From Lycocorax pyrrhopterus obiensis (lineage: Eukaryota > Chordata > Aves > Passeriformes > Paradisaeidae), in the NCBI GenBank assembly GCA_014706295.1, contig JACSVZ010000007.1:59906975-59970974 (forward strand): a stretch of 64,000 nucleotides of DNA, given 5' to 3'. The position numbers were made by a program, and so were the translations under genes. How positions within the stretch are numbered: position 1 is the stretch's first letter; the number at the start of each line of letters is the position of its first letter. This document shows positions 1 through 13,600 of the stretch, one piece after another. Under the pieces are notes generated by a model. That model made no database searches. It saw nothing but the letters and a program-made list of their open reading frames with translations, and was not told the DNA's origin.

Positions 1-2579
1 CTAGTAAATATTTCCCATTTATAACTCTGATTTACGTAACGGGGCACAATGGCAGCTGTTAAGTAAATTAAACTATTCTCTCAAGATCTGTAATTATGAT
101 TTCAGGATAATAAAACCACACTAAAAAAAAAAAAAGTCCGAAATAAAGCAATTTGCAACGAATTCCGTGCTTTTTACTTCTACTGAAGATACAATGGCCT
201 GACAAGGAAAGACACTGCAGCTGTTTTACTGTCTTTAAACAAACACAGCTCTGCCTAACTCTTGCAATATGTACAGTGCCTAAAACAAGGTCATGATGTG
301 CAACCCTGAGATTATTACTTTACTGGAAGAACCTGAGTTAGGATGGAGAGCAGAAGATCACCCTATTAAGTCTAACCCACCATGGCTGGCAAATTTTGAG
401 CCAAAACATAAACATAATTCTACCAGACCCAGAAAAGGCGAGATGCATTTTCATTGTTCACATCTGGTTGATGATTTATTAATTTGTATTAAAAATACAT
501 GCCTATATGACATTAAAAAAGAAAGAGTTAACTGGAAGGCAAAGTCATGCTGTACACAAAGACAAACAGTTAATTCCCTGCAGCCAAAGCACTGGGGGAA
601 AAAAAAATGCATTTCCCAGACCTGCTCCATATTTTGTGTCACACTCAACAACTTTCACTCAGGTTGTTTAAAACTGTGCTTAAAACCAGCTCTTCTTTCT
701 TTAAAAGCAAAACATAAGTTTTAGATTAGAGCAGAATGACAAGACATACAAAGGTTCTAAATTTAAATTAAGTTTTTCTAGGGGTAGGGGTTTTTTTACT
801 CCCCTGAATGACAGCACTCATGATAAAATCCAGAACACAGTAGTCCACAGACAAAGTTTAACCCATCTCCATCATTTACTACCGTTCCTTGCAAATGCAG
901 TCACCAAAAGCACATTTGCAAGTGGTATTTCAGAGCTGAAGATTTGCTGTACGTCACTTACAGAACGAGTTGTACGGAAGATGAAGAGGGTTTTACTCCA
1001 GCTTTATGTTAGGAAATGTTATTCCACACTGTTACACAACACAGCCCCATGTGCAGCCTCAGCACTGAGCTACAGGTCACGCATGACAACTTTAATCTTC
1101 ACTCACCAGGCCTTACCCTATTTTTTAACAAGAATGCTACTTTGGCAGCCTGCATTTCTCAAAATCAGCATGTTATCAAAGAGTAGCATTACCATTATTT
1201 ACACAGTGTTCTTCATTTGGAAGACATCCTAGATAACATTTACTCCATGCTGTTGCCTTATTTGAAAGTTTCATGGGCTCCTATTCTTCAGAAATTAATC
1301 CTGTGGGCACAGGAAATCTGTATTTATATTTAATTACAGGCAGTCTTTGTATCACTGTATTGAGGTGGAGCTGGACAAACCAGGCTTCTCTTTGGTGCAT
1401 GAAGTTGAAGGTCTGTTTACTCCTAAAATATCTAGAAAAATAAGCAAATAAAGCACCTAATAACAACACTGGTCACCAGCATGAAAATTGCCTGTAAGAC
1501 AAGCCCTTGCACAATCTAATAAGCAACAGAATTGTAAAAAATATGATTTGTGGACAGAAATCATCTAAATATCCATCTTTATTGGCCACCTTGGTTCTCT
1601 TCATAACTTTACAGCTGTGCCTTGCCTCTCCTAGCAGTGCCAAAAATTTACAGAGCATTAAAAAAGAAAAAGAAAAAGAAGTTTACCATCTGAGAATGAC
1701 AGCTTCTGTGAATCCCCAGTCTGCTTTGTAAAAGAGGTCTGGGGGCAGACAGTCAGAGTTTGTGAGTTGTTCATCACTCATCTCATACACACTCATGTCC
1801 TAGGGATTTCTCTCCTACCCAGCCACCCCCCACACTAACAGCTGGCTCCTTCCAGGTTTTATGTAGTGCTTAAAAAAGCTGAATTGAGAGCAATTTAAGA
1901 ACAGGTAAAGCTGAAGGGAGTCCAGCTGCCTCTGCCCAGGGCTCAGCAAACCCAGCACAGCAGGGAGAGCAGAAGCTGCTCCTTCTGTTGCGCTGCTCTC
2001 AGACTTGCACGAGCCACTGAATTATAAAAGGCAACATCTGCCTTCCCTGCCAACCAGAAAAATATAACAAACTCAGCACATACTGAAGACATAAAGCCTG
2101 CATTTCTCCTATCACAGTGCTATATATGTTTCTCCAAGTTGAAATATGTGTTTGTAATACTCCTTGTCTTCACCTGTCACCAAACAGTATCCAGGCAATG
2201 TGTTGCCAGCACCCAAAAGCATCAAGACTTCCTGCTCTGATACTGATGCCTTTTATAAAAGAAACTAAAAAAAGGGAGATAAGAGACCTACTTAAATGAC
2301 TGTTAATCCAAATAAGGATGGTCATCCTAGGAGATCCTGTGGTGCATGTGCCACCTGAACTAACCCAGCTGGCAGCAGGTCTACCTGAGACCTGGACTGG
2401 TTCCTGACTCCAGCTTAGCTGGCACTGATGTACCAGGCTGTATTCAGAGAGTGACTGAGGAGTGTAAATGTATCTTATTCAGGAAACTGCCTTTGTAGGC
2501 TGTAATCTATGTGAGAAACTGGAGCATAATCCTGGAGGCAGTAACTCCAAACAAATGCCCTGCTCAAAAGGGAATGTCA

Positions 2580-3005
2580 CAGATTCAAAGAATGGTTTGG
2601 GTTGGAAGGGACCTTTAAAGATCATCGGGTTCCAACGCCCCTGCCATGGGCAGGGACACCTTCCACTGTCCCAGGCTGTTCCAAGCCCCATCCAACCTTG
2701 AACATTTCCAGGGACGGGCCAGCCACAGCTTCTGTGGGCAGCCTGTGCCAGGACCTCACCGCCCTCACAGCAAAAAATGTCTTCCTAACATCTAATCTAA
2801 ACCTGACTCTTTTCAGCTTTAAACCATTGCCCCTTGTCCCATATAGAAAGTCCATCTCCTTCCCTTTTATAAGGCCCCTTTAAGGTATTGGAAGGCCACA
2901 ATGAGGTCTCCCTGAAGCCTTCTCTTCTCCAGGCTGAATAACCCCAGCTCTCCCAGGCTGTGTCCACAGCAGAGGTGCTCCAGCCCTCTGATCACTTCTT
3001 GTTGC
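2580..3005 (-). mobile_element. CR1 LINE fragment, 3' end
   Basis: Begins with the CR1 3' signature in reverse (GAATGGTTTGGGTTGGAAGG) and runs inward for about 420 bp through the CCATGGGCAGGGACACCTTC and CTTCTCTTCTCCAGGCTGAA blocks. 5'-truncated. Confidence 0.95.
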
Positions 3006-4489
3006 AGTGACACACTGGGGCACATCCTTTAGAACAACCAGGATTCCCAATTTACAGTCTTTTACCATCGCTGCTAACAAATAGGCACGTGAATTAAACT
3101 AGTACAAGACCACAAAAATTGAATGCCTCTTCACAACATTTTGACAGAAGATGATGTGCAAAGGGTCTTCAGACTCAATTATACATCTATAAATGAGCAA
3201 CAGGTTCAGGAGAGACTGTTCTGATCCTTTTCCATGACCCACCACAACACACAGGCCACAGAACAGCTAAGCATGCTTACTTTCTAGACACACATCAGTT
3301 CTTTCTTGTTAAACCATGGGCTCAGAGCTGTGGAACCACTAATTTGTGAGAAACTTCTCCCTCCAGAGAAGAACTAACTGGAAACAGCCCTGGGGCTGAT
3401 GTAAGCATTAAGTACATGGGGAGTCTCTGTCCTTAGGTGGCTTGCCCAAGCCCATTAATTTTTTGTGTGTGTCCCCCATTTATATAAGCAATGTTTGCAT
3501 GAAAGGGGAAAGCAGGTCAGCCTAGTCAGCTTGCCACCATCTGCTTTTATTCAGAGTTGCTCAAGACCAGTGCCAGTGGGATCAGTGCCCATTAAAGGGG
3601 TTTATTGTGTGTGTTTATTTTTTGCTCTTTACAATGAAGGCAACAGCAATTACTGTAAGTTTGTAAAAGTGCATACAAATCATAATCCCCAATACAAAGC
3701 TGCTTCAGTCAGATCCCGGCGTGTTTACGAATCCTAGACAGGCTGTGAGAAAGGCTGTCCTGGCACAACAATTTCCATAGACTGGGGAGGAGTGTGGTAG
3801 TGTCCAGGAGATCAGAGACTTGTATTTAATAGTTGTTATCAAGACCATCCCCTGTTTGCAACCCACAGCAACTCCAGCTGATTCACCACCACATGAGAGT
3901 CTCAGACAAAAGAAAAAGCCTCACATTGGAGCTTGACCCCCACAAAGGCTGACAACAGATGGATTTGTACAACTAAAACTGGAACTGGTGAGAGATCAAA
4001 GGTAGGCTGCCAAAGTGGAAATAGCAATTTAGAGCTCCCAGCTAGTACATTCCAACTCCTAAGAGTGGATATGCAGCAGCAAGAGGTGCCCTTCCTTGAA
4101 GGAGAATTCTGCCTAGGATATGCCTGGCCACTAGAGACACAAGCTACCAAATACCCTGAAATGAAACAAAATATCAAAAAACCCCAAACAATTTAACAAT
4201 TGTAAAAAACCCCTACCTTAAATGGCAAAAAGTGAAAAAAAAGGGGAAAATACAGAGAATCGTGGTTGTAGAACTGCAAGGTTTTGGTTCCAGGTAGTCA
4301 CAAGTGTTTGAAAAATAAATGCAATTATGAATTAATTTTTAAAAAATAAATTCTAATTAATTTGGATATAAATTCTTTACATTTTTAAGATATACTTCAG
4401 AACAGAAGATCCTCTGAACCTTCTGGCGTCTGGGTGATGTGATGCAGGCAGCTCAGCAGGCACCTGGACCAGGCACCACATGATATTTT

Positions 4490-4790
4490 GAGGTAAAAAG
4501 GGCATAAAGTGATAGGAAAAGGGGGAATGGCCTTAAGATGAAGGAAGATAGATTTAAGTTCGATATTAGGATGAAACTCTTTATTACATGGGTGGGGAGG
4601 CCTTGGCCCACGCTGCCCACAGAAGCTGTGGCTGCCCCATCCCTGGAAGTGTCCAAGGCCAGCTTGGAAGGGGCTTGGAGCAACCTGGGATAGTGGAAGG
4701 TGTCCCTGCCCTTGGCAGGAGGTTGGAAAAGGATGAGCTTTAAGGTCCCTTCCAGCCCAGACCTGTCTGTGATTCCGTGATTCTACGAGA
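4490..4790 (+). mobile_element. CR1 LINE fragment, 3' end
   Basis: Sense orientation: GAAGCTGTGGCTGCCCCATC, then GGTGTCCCTGCCCTTGGCAG, ending in the degenerate terminal repeat GATTCCGTGATTCTACGA. Confidence 0.95.
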
Positions 4791-6734
4791 AAGGACAAAA
4801 TCCAGAAGTACACTGAGTGCTTTGTGCAGCAGTGCCACAGGTTTTCAGCTTATCAGCATGAAAAAGGCACTGGTCCCTCAATATTTTCACATTACAGACC
4901 CCGTGCACGAATGGAATACCAGGCTTAATTTTGGCATTGCCCTGAAGTTTAACTTATGATCTATAAAACACACTTAGAGGGATGCCACAGATCACTGGAT
5001 TGGATCACCTGCAATCCTTTAAAATCCAGGGCTGAAGAGGGAATCAGATGAGATTTTGGAGTATTTACTTTGAGCCCCAGAAAATCTGAGTAAAGACAAG
5101 CAAAAAATCTAAATATTTGACAGTCTCCATAGGAAGTAATGCTTTCAGTAGTGATCACATCACTTTGAAAAAGTTTTTCTTTCCCTCTCTGCAGAAAAAA
5201 CCCATCTGGTGCTGGAATTTCACTGAAAATCCCTGCTGCTGTGTTCAGACCAGGGGAGGGGCTTGGTACAGGAACATACCCTGAAATTCAGCAAAATAAG
5301 TGTATTTAAACACAAGGATATTCTCAAAAGGGAGGCTTTATTCTTTTTATTGTATGAAAAGTGCAAAAGAGTTCCCTCCAGAGATCACACATACACACAT
5401 CCAGTTGTGGATTCTCCTGAGGACTGGAGGAGGGAGATGTGAAAATACAGAAAGCTGTGCAGATTTCGTGGTGGGTGTAAAGCACCATCAGCACAGGCAT
5501 CAAGGGAAGGCTAAAAACGGAAGTTTTCTGCCTTTGCACATGGCAAAAGCCTCAGCACAAGGTCACAGCAATGTCACTGCAGCAGAGAGAGCTGTATCCC
5601 TCTGTGACACTCAAGGAGGGCTGCAGGAGGAGGAGAACTGACTCTCAGCCTCTTAGAAGTTGAAGGAAATTGCCAAGTGATCTGTAGGAAAAGGATTGGG
5701 CAGTACATGGTGTGGAACTGAGAATCCCTTCTCCCTGAGCACAGCACTCAGCAGGAAACCCTCAGACTGCACAGAAATATGACACTGCTTGGTACCATTT
5801 TCTTCAAGTATAAACTGTGTTGTCTTGTTTTTCTGATTTCTCCATCTGACTACCTCCATTTCAATTCATTTAGATTGCTCAAAAAAATCAAATTACATTC
5901 TAAGAGTCTAAAAAGCAAACCAGAGTCGTGCTTCACCTGCTTGCAGTTCCTATTCTTCAGACCTTTAGGACAAATAAGTGAGGGGAAGAAATGACAGGTC
6001 TATGAGACCAGAGGATCATTTCCCAGGAAGAGATCTTTTGGGAATGGGTACAAAGGTGTGCACAGTCCCATGAAACCCACAGCAGTTCCTGGTGTTTGGT
6101 TCCTCATGACTCAAACCTGAAGCAGCAGAACACACCCACAGCAGCACATCATCATCATCCACAGTGATAAATTCACACAAGACTTTGCCTTAAGCTATGA
6201 AAAGTCCAACTTCTCGTTTAACATTTTGTCTGAAAAATAACTGAGGTAACTCAGTGGGAAAAGAAGCAGCCACAGATACAAATGACACTTGTTAATAGAT
6301 AAATAACATTTATACAAGCCAAGAAATTAAAAGCTCCTGTTCCAAAGGTATTATAAAACAGCTAAATATCGACTTACAGGAGTTCAAACTAGAAGCTCTC
6401 AAGTGTGGCTATTGAGGATTTTATGTGGGATATTATGCAAAATGCACACTTATTACTCACATGCATGCTTTCTACTGCATGGGCTATCGTATAACTGTTT
6501 GGACATGTGCAGAATAAACAAAACCTCCTTGAGAACTGGCATTCTTAAACCACTTGGAGCACCTGAAAGCTAATGACTAGTGCAGAAAAGACAGAGCTTC
6601 AGTGGGAAATGCAGCTTTGCATTTCCTGATTTGCTCAAATGTAAAATACATTTAACTGAGTGATGTCAATGAGCCACCTGATAGCACAGCAAGGTAACTG
6701 GAAAGGAAAAGCAGAGGAAAAATAGACCAGAAAC

Positions 6735-6880
6735 ATCCCTGGAAAGAGCTCAAGGCCAGGCTGGATGGAGCTTGGAACAACCTGGTCTAGTGGAAGGTGT
6801 TGCTGCCCGTGGCAGGGGGTAGAACTAAATGACCCTTGAGGTCCTTTCCAACCTAAACCATTCTGTGAGTCTGTGACAAG
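6735..6880 (+). mobile_element. CR1 LINE fragment, 3' end
   Basis: A short sense-oriented 3' piece: AACCTGGTCTAGTGGAAGGT, then CCTTTCCAACCTAAACCATT and the terminal CTGTGAGTCTGTGA. Confidence 0.95.
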
Positions 6881-9800
6881 AATTCTGAAGAAGCACTGAA
6901 AAAAACTTACAGAAAACACTTGCCTGAAAAATGCCTTAATTACAGCTAAGTGATTCCATGACTCCAATTTCCAAGATCTTCTCTCAGAAATGAGGCAAAT
7001 CCAAGGAGCAATACAGGCTACACAAACTGTTTCTGCCTCTCAGGTTGTGGTGGTTCACTCTCCAGTGTGGAAGAAGAGCTCTGGTTTGCTTCCCTAGCTG
7101 CTATTTTCAGGGTGGTATGGAGAGTCTTTAGAAAAAGCCTTCAGTGAAAATTCAGGCCAAAAAAAGAAACAGCAGGATATTAAGGGAAAAGTAAACTTTC
7201 AGTAGAATAGTCATTGAGTTTGACCAAAACAGTTCCAGTTCTAAGAAAAAAAGAAAGACCTTTAGCCTTATCCTAATCTTCTTCCTTCCTTGAAGCATCT
7301 GTTACAGATTTGCCTCACGCCACAATAGTTTTAAGAAAAAATAACCCAAAACCTAACTCAGAGCAATTCCTGGCTGAAGAAGAAAGACAAAGAAGTATTT
7401 AGTTATAGCCATATTTTCAGTATTACAGCTTTCAATACAGCCTAATGGCAATGTTAACACAGAAGAAGCCCATTTTCAGTACTGAACAAGGACTATGGAA
7501 GTTTTGGTTTTTTACAGATTGTTTTAAGGGCTTCTTGTCGTCTTATTCATTTATTGCACAGCTCACCTCCTCCCACAAGCAGTTGTGCAATCTCTCTGTG
7601 GCAGCAAAGCCAATTGCTTACTGTCCCAATATTCCTTTCCCATGTATTTACACTGCCTGAATATAATTCACTAGCTGGAGATAAAAAGGAATTACTATCA
7701 TCAAATTGTGCTCTCTAGGTCACATTTTGAGAGTCTATGCTGCAGGAAAATAATTAAGTGAAGATACACCTACCTCTGAGCTGCTCATATTAAAAATGCT
7801 CTGCACTCAAGCATTGCCACCTGTTCTTTCACTTTAATTTTGAAAATTCGGAATCCCTTTAATGCAAGCCTGAAAATGCTTAAATTCTGGAAATACGAGC
7901 ATTCACCAACCACAACAATTACTATCATATTAAATTCATGAAGATATATGAAAGAACGGTACAAAGATTAAAGGGTATTATAAAGCCAAAAATATATATG
8001 CATGTATATTATGTACTACAACTATATGCTTTCAAACCACTGTCTCCACTGTGTCTAGAGAAGGCACACATTTCAATTAATAATACATCCAGGCTTGATT
8101 TTCAGTTGTAACTTTCAGGAGACTTTACCCTTTCAGGCATGATATTGTAGCAGTCCTGAACTTCAACTTTCATTAGAAGCCATCAATCAACTTTCTTTCA
8201 GTAAAAACACATGTTCACTGCAGACCACAGAAATTCTTACACAACAAAAGAAAGCTCTAATGTGTATATATGTTTATGGCCACCGAAAGATGAATCAAAT
8301 CCTGTCATGTACTTATCAATTAAATAAAAATGGCTTTTTTACCTCTGACTTGAAGCCCAAAACAATTTTTCTTTTCTCCCAACACTGTGAATTCACACTT
8401 CATCTCAGGGCTTTGAATTTCCTAAACTCTAATACCAATCCAACCACTTACCATTTAAACTCTGAAAAACTACCTAAATGGTCCTTCCTCTAAAATGCTT
8501 CTCCATTTCCAGGCAAGCATTCCTTGTCCCTTGCTATCCCAGCAAAGGCAACCATCTGACATCAAGCTTTTATAAACAAGGTGCTTTGAACTTACAGTAA
8601 CAGATGTGCTTAATTTTAAAATGTTGTATTTACTTTAACCCATGTATACTTATCATGTTGCAAGCTTTCCTTTTTCTTTCAAATGCTTCTTATTAATTTT
8701 TACCCTCAACTTTTGGCCTGATTAAGGTCTCTGTGGTGAAGCTTAGAGAGAGAAGACATCCTGGTTAAAACTGACAGACAGTTGTTTCCATTTGCAAATC
8801 CTCGAGATTTTTATTGGCTTCTTAAATATGTATACTTTGAATGAGATTTCAATTATCCTGGTATATAAATCATACTTTTTTTTGTTGTTGATGTTCCTCT
8901 CAAAGAAAATTGACTACTGCCATCTCCTGGTCACACGTTTTCAGCTGACAGACGCAGCTGGACCATGCCCAAATTCCTTGTGTTGCAGTAGAGACAAATG
9001 CAGAGGTAAAAATAGGTAAATAGAGACCTGCACTGAGTTGTGCCACTTCAGCTCTGGAAGCTTTTCCACTAATTATCCATAGATAATTTTTACATTATTC
9101 ATAACTTTCTTCATATGCAAACCACGGTTTTGAAATCAGGTTCCAAGTCCCACGACCAATAACATTGGCCTGGGGCTTTTCTTACCACTTATAAATATTT
9201 GAAACAAAATAATTCCCTCAGAATTCGATGAGATGTTCTTAAAAAAATTAAATGGAAGAAGTTCAAAGAATTATTTTTAAAAGGGCTTGAAGGAAGAATT
9301 TCTCTGTGCTAGGGTGGAGCAATTATAATTGCATATATTGTAGACAGGCAGGTTTTTAGATTCTTGTTCTTAGAATGTAAGATTAAAACTGCTACACATC
9401 TCACTGTAGCACCTCCACAAACTTCTTATCTGCTAAAACAATTACCCATGGCAGTCATGTGCACAGTTTATGCTATTCCAACACTGACTTGAACTACAAT
9501 AAACAGAAGATATTCTCTCCCTCTCCTTCATCATCCTGAGCACCTTTACAAACACTGCTAAGCAACCTCCAAAAATAGCACAGATAATACTTAGTGTCCT
9601 TCACAACAGAAAATCATTATCTGTTACACACCAGCTTGAAGCCCATCTGAAACCAGGTCATTTTAACATTGAAAATATCTTCTTTTTCTCCACATTTGCA
9701 TGATCTTAACTTCATATCATCTTTCAGTTCTCCTGTAGCACTCCTGTGTTTTCTCAAGCGTACGAGCCACTCCCTTTATCACAACATTATGAACACCTCC

Positions 9801-9940
9801 TTTGCTGAACAGCACTCTATAAAGCAATTAAGATTCAGTTGACTACAGAAAATGCACACTGTAATGCTCTTGGCAAATACAAATTTAAATAAATACTTAA
9901 TTGCCAAGATTCTGATGACTTACATACAGATACATTTCAG

Positions 9941-10312
9941 AGAATCATAGAATGGTTTGGGTTGGAAGGGACCTTAAAGATCATCCAGTTCTAACCCCTG
10001 CCATGGGCAGGGACACCTCCCACTACCCCAGGTTGCTCCAAGCCCTGTCCAACCTGGCCTGGACACTGCCAGGGATGGGGCAGCCACAGCCTCTCTGGGC
10101 AACCAGGGCCTCACCACCCTCACAGGGAAGAACTCCTTCCCAATATCCCATCTAACCCTGCCCTCTGGCAGTGTGAAGCCACTGCCCATTGTCCTGCCAC
10201 TCCATGCCCTTGTTCAAAGTCCCTCTCCAGCTCTCTTGGAGCCCATTTAGGCACCTGAAGGGGCTCTAAGGTCTCCCTGGAGCTGTCTCTTCTCCAGGCT
10301 GAATTTCCAACC
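9941..10312 (-). mobile_element. CR1 LINE fragment, 3' end
   Basis: Starts with AGAATCATAGAATGGTTTGG, the terminal octamer and 3' signature in reverse, and runs about 370 bp. It sits just left of the last recognised TALPID3 exon. Confidence 0.96.
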
Positions 10313-10520
10313 CTTTAGTGCATCCCAACAATATCATAACTATGTACACATACAGCCAGAACTTCGTACACACGTATACACTACGTACACATAAATGTCT
10401 GGAAATGCTGCAGTAATGAAAACCAAATTTTAAAAAATCAGCACTGTTACGTCAGTATTCAACAATACTTAGAAATGATGTGCTTAACTGAGGGAACTCT
10501 GCATATTGACACTGATTTAC

Positions 10521-10608
10521 CTTCTTGTTGCATCTCTTCAGATTTCCTTCTCACAAAGATAACTCGGGGTCTCACAGTCTCAGCGTGTGCAGCTCCTTGG
10601 CTTTCCTC
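10521..10608 (-). CDS. TALPID3: TALPID3 coding exon 31
   Basis: Codes about residues 1509-1537, including [20 protein letters not shown]. This aligns with the family's SYLRVRNKSDIAPSQQQ. The acceptor is TACTTAG| and the donor GAAG|GTAAAT. Phase 0 to 1. A good donor shows that at least one more exon follows on the left. Confidence 0.83.
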
Positions 10609-13600
10609 CTAAGTATCATACATTAAAATCACATTACAAATCTCACTTTTGATGAAAAAACACAGCAAGATTACATTCAGCTTCAAGAAACATCCAAAGA
10701 AGTTTTTAAAGATTCATTAAACATGGGCACTTGTTCTCTTTACATTTGACTTCAAGGGAATTCAGCTCTGAATTAGCCTATTACAGCTATTCCCCCTAGA
10801 CAAACATCCTGGGAGCAGCAGGCATGGATGCAAAAGTGCCATTTAGACCTGAAGACACAGGAGACTTTCAGTTTTTACTCAAAGCATGTACTGGAAAGAA
10901 CATAAAATTTCTCTGGCTTTCTTCAATACCCAGGATGCCTCTCTAGGTATTACCCTCCTGACTAACAAGAGAAAGATGAAAGAGAAAAGAAATATAAAAA
11001 TTTCAGCACACAGGTTGGAAAACCCAGGCCAAGTGTAAAATTTATTTCCTTGGCCGTGTTTTTAGAACTGGTTGCTCCAAGCCTGGTCTTGGACACTTGC
11101 AGGGATGGGGCAGCCACAGCTGCTCTGTGCCAGGGCCTCCCTAACCTCACAGGGAAGGATTCCTTCCTAATCTCTAATCTAACCCTGCCCTCTGCCAGTT
11201 TAAAACCACTGCCCCTTGTCCTGTCACTATGTGCCTGTCTACAAGACTTAAACTTTCTCTGAAGACAGACAAATTTAAAGCAGACAAGATGAGAAAGAGT
11301 TGAGATTATTTTCTGAGAGCATGAAGGTCTCATGGAAACGTGACTGAAGGACACCAACACTACGTTAAATGTCAGCAGCATAACAGTTCTCATGGGTCTA
11401 TTTGAAGTGTGGTTTTGGGCTTTTTTGCTTTCTATTGGACTTAAAATAGAGCAAACCAAAACTCAGTTTAAACTGAACTGAGCTGCAAACAGAAGTTGAG
11501 AGATAACACAGATTCATAACCCACAATTATGCATTCCTGAAGATTAAAAAACTAAAATGAAAGCTAATGAGAATACCAAAGTGACGATCCCACTTGAAAA
11601 ATGTGGATTGTATAAAAACATCCATACTTATAAAAGAATATTATGAAAATATTTTGCAACCAAGTGATTTTCTAAGATTTTAACAATGCATTTGGGACTT
11701 CAAATGATTTAGATTTACCATCTCTGGAATGTGTAGCCACGCAAATATGACTTCCATGTTCCTGTCCCTCCCACGATCAAAATGATTTATTTAGAATAGG
11801 AAGAGCCCAGCTTCCTCCTAGTCATTCTCTTGCTTCTTAGAGCTAAGACCATGGGGGCAAAATGGCCACAAATAACAGTCAATTCCTGTATTGTTGCACA
11901 AGAATGGACAGGAGGGGTCAAAGTAAAGATGCATTTAGTCTGGCTTTCTGTCTAACAGTGGCTAAAAGCATATATAAATCTCAAAAAAAAAATCTAATGC
12001 CAGAAATGGAGGAGCAGCCAAGGAATTTGGGTAGATAAGAGAATTCCTGTATGACTTAAGCCATTTGTTTTGGACTGAGTGACCACACAGACTTCACTCT
12101 TCATGACTAAAAGGCATTTGTTCGTGTCCTGTGTGAAAACTCAGTGCTCTTTCTGCTGGTGCAAACCTGACCTACACACCAGTGCCAGGGGACAAACAAG
12201 CCCGGCAGCTCCACATCACTGCCACAACCTCCCTGACACGAGGATCCTGTTCACACAGGCTGCAGGAACCACCCAGGCTTTGCCATCACCTCCCAAGCCC
12301 AAGGCCCAGCAGGACACCATCTGAAATCCTGCATTCTCTCAGGTCTCTCAGCAAACTTTGCTCCTAAATAGATTTGTCTTCTGGCTTTGTCCTTGGGTGA
12401 CACAGTTTCATTTCAATGAAGGCAAACACTGTCTAGAGATGAAGAACAAGATGTGAGAGTCAGTGACTAACTTGTGAGGAAATCCCTCAAGAAATTTGAA
12501 GTGATTACTGCCTTAAACATTGCATAGAATGAATGAATCATCCCAAAAGCCTGAGTACCTCTTGCTCTCTTAGCTGGTGTGATGCTACCAGAAAATCTGT
12601 CTCCTGCAGGCAGGTGACAAGGCAGATCCAAGGGCAGAGCTGAATGCAGATGCCATCCATAATTAAACCAGGGGAAAGGTTCTTCCTTGTCACAAGGCAG
12701 ACAAATGCTGTCACAACAAGCTTGCAAATCACCTGGTACAGGGATTATTTTTTCATTTCAGAGAAGGATGTAGAGATCTAGTAGAGGATCTAACAGAATA
12801 TGGCTTAACCACAGTAAACATCTCTCCTGGATGGGGCAATCACAAGTATGATCACCTCATAGAAAAGATTAAAAGTTATCCTGTGAGAAAGTGATTTAGA
12901 GTCTTACATCAGGAATAACCACATTCAGGAAAAACCAAACCCAACAAAACCACACAAAGTTCTGGGGTTTGGTTGCGTGGTCTGAAGGGAGGGTGTTTCA
13001 CATGCCAGCAGGCAAAAAAAAAAGCCACACTAAGGGTTCAGATGTGAGAAAAACTTTCTAAAGATAAGATAATGTACAACTACCTACAGATAAAGGATAA
13101 GATAATATATAATTATCTGTATATTTTTTGTGAAAGACACCCGTGTCACCCTCTCTGTTCCTATTACTTTTGGCTAGAATCCACTTTGGCCTGTGAACAG
13201 GCATTCCAAGAAAAATTTGTTCTGGTGAGTTCAAAGTGAAAGATGTGTAACACATAAAATCTTCTCTGAAGATGCAACACATCACTTCAGGTGGCAAATT
13301 TAAGAACTGCTCAGATACCAATGGCACAATACACATCAAGGGTCAAAAACATAAATCCAAAGACAGGTTAATACAAGACACTTTAGGTTATTTTTAATAC
13401 AGAACAGGGAAGGACAGAATTTATCCATGAACACCCCTAACATGGTAAGTATATAATGCTTTCAAACACACTGTGAAGCCTCAGATATTTGACAACAGTC
13501 TGCCACCTCATTTTTAGCTTTTGCCACTTGTTCTTTGAATTTATCTCTAGTTAGCAAGTAAACCATCATCTCTAGGTAACAGCACATACTAATAAAGGAG

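Larger units (their letters stand above)
1..10520. other. Left flank or terminal intron(s) of TALPID3
   Basis: No supported exon. The missing C-terminal end of TALPID3 (phase 1 in, perhaps 60-70 residues by family length) should be here or further left, but I found no convincing match. It contains four CR1 pieces, two in each orientation, and otherwise A/T-rich DNA with only short chance frames. Confidence 0.6.

Noticed and set aside
3933..4196. Plus-strand frame of 87 codons with near-complementary minus frame
   Set aside because: No splice context, no recognisable motif, and length is within chance expectation.
5560..5640. Minus-strand acceptor-like CTCCTCCTGCAG followed by a short frame ending in a stop, considered as the last TALPID3 exon
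   Set aside because: The phase-1 reading does not resemble the conserved C-terminus of the family, and the only clean frame is the wrong phase.
10962..11459. 165-codon minus-strand frame
   Set aside because: Much of it is CR1 sequence plus flanking intron; no match to TALPID3 and phase does not fit neighbouring exons.
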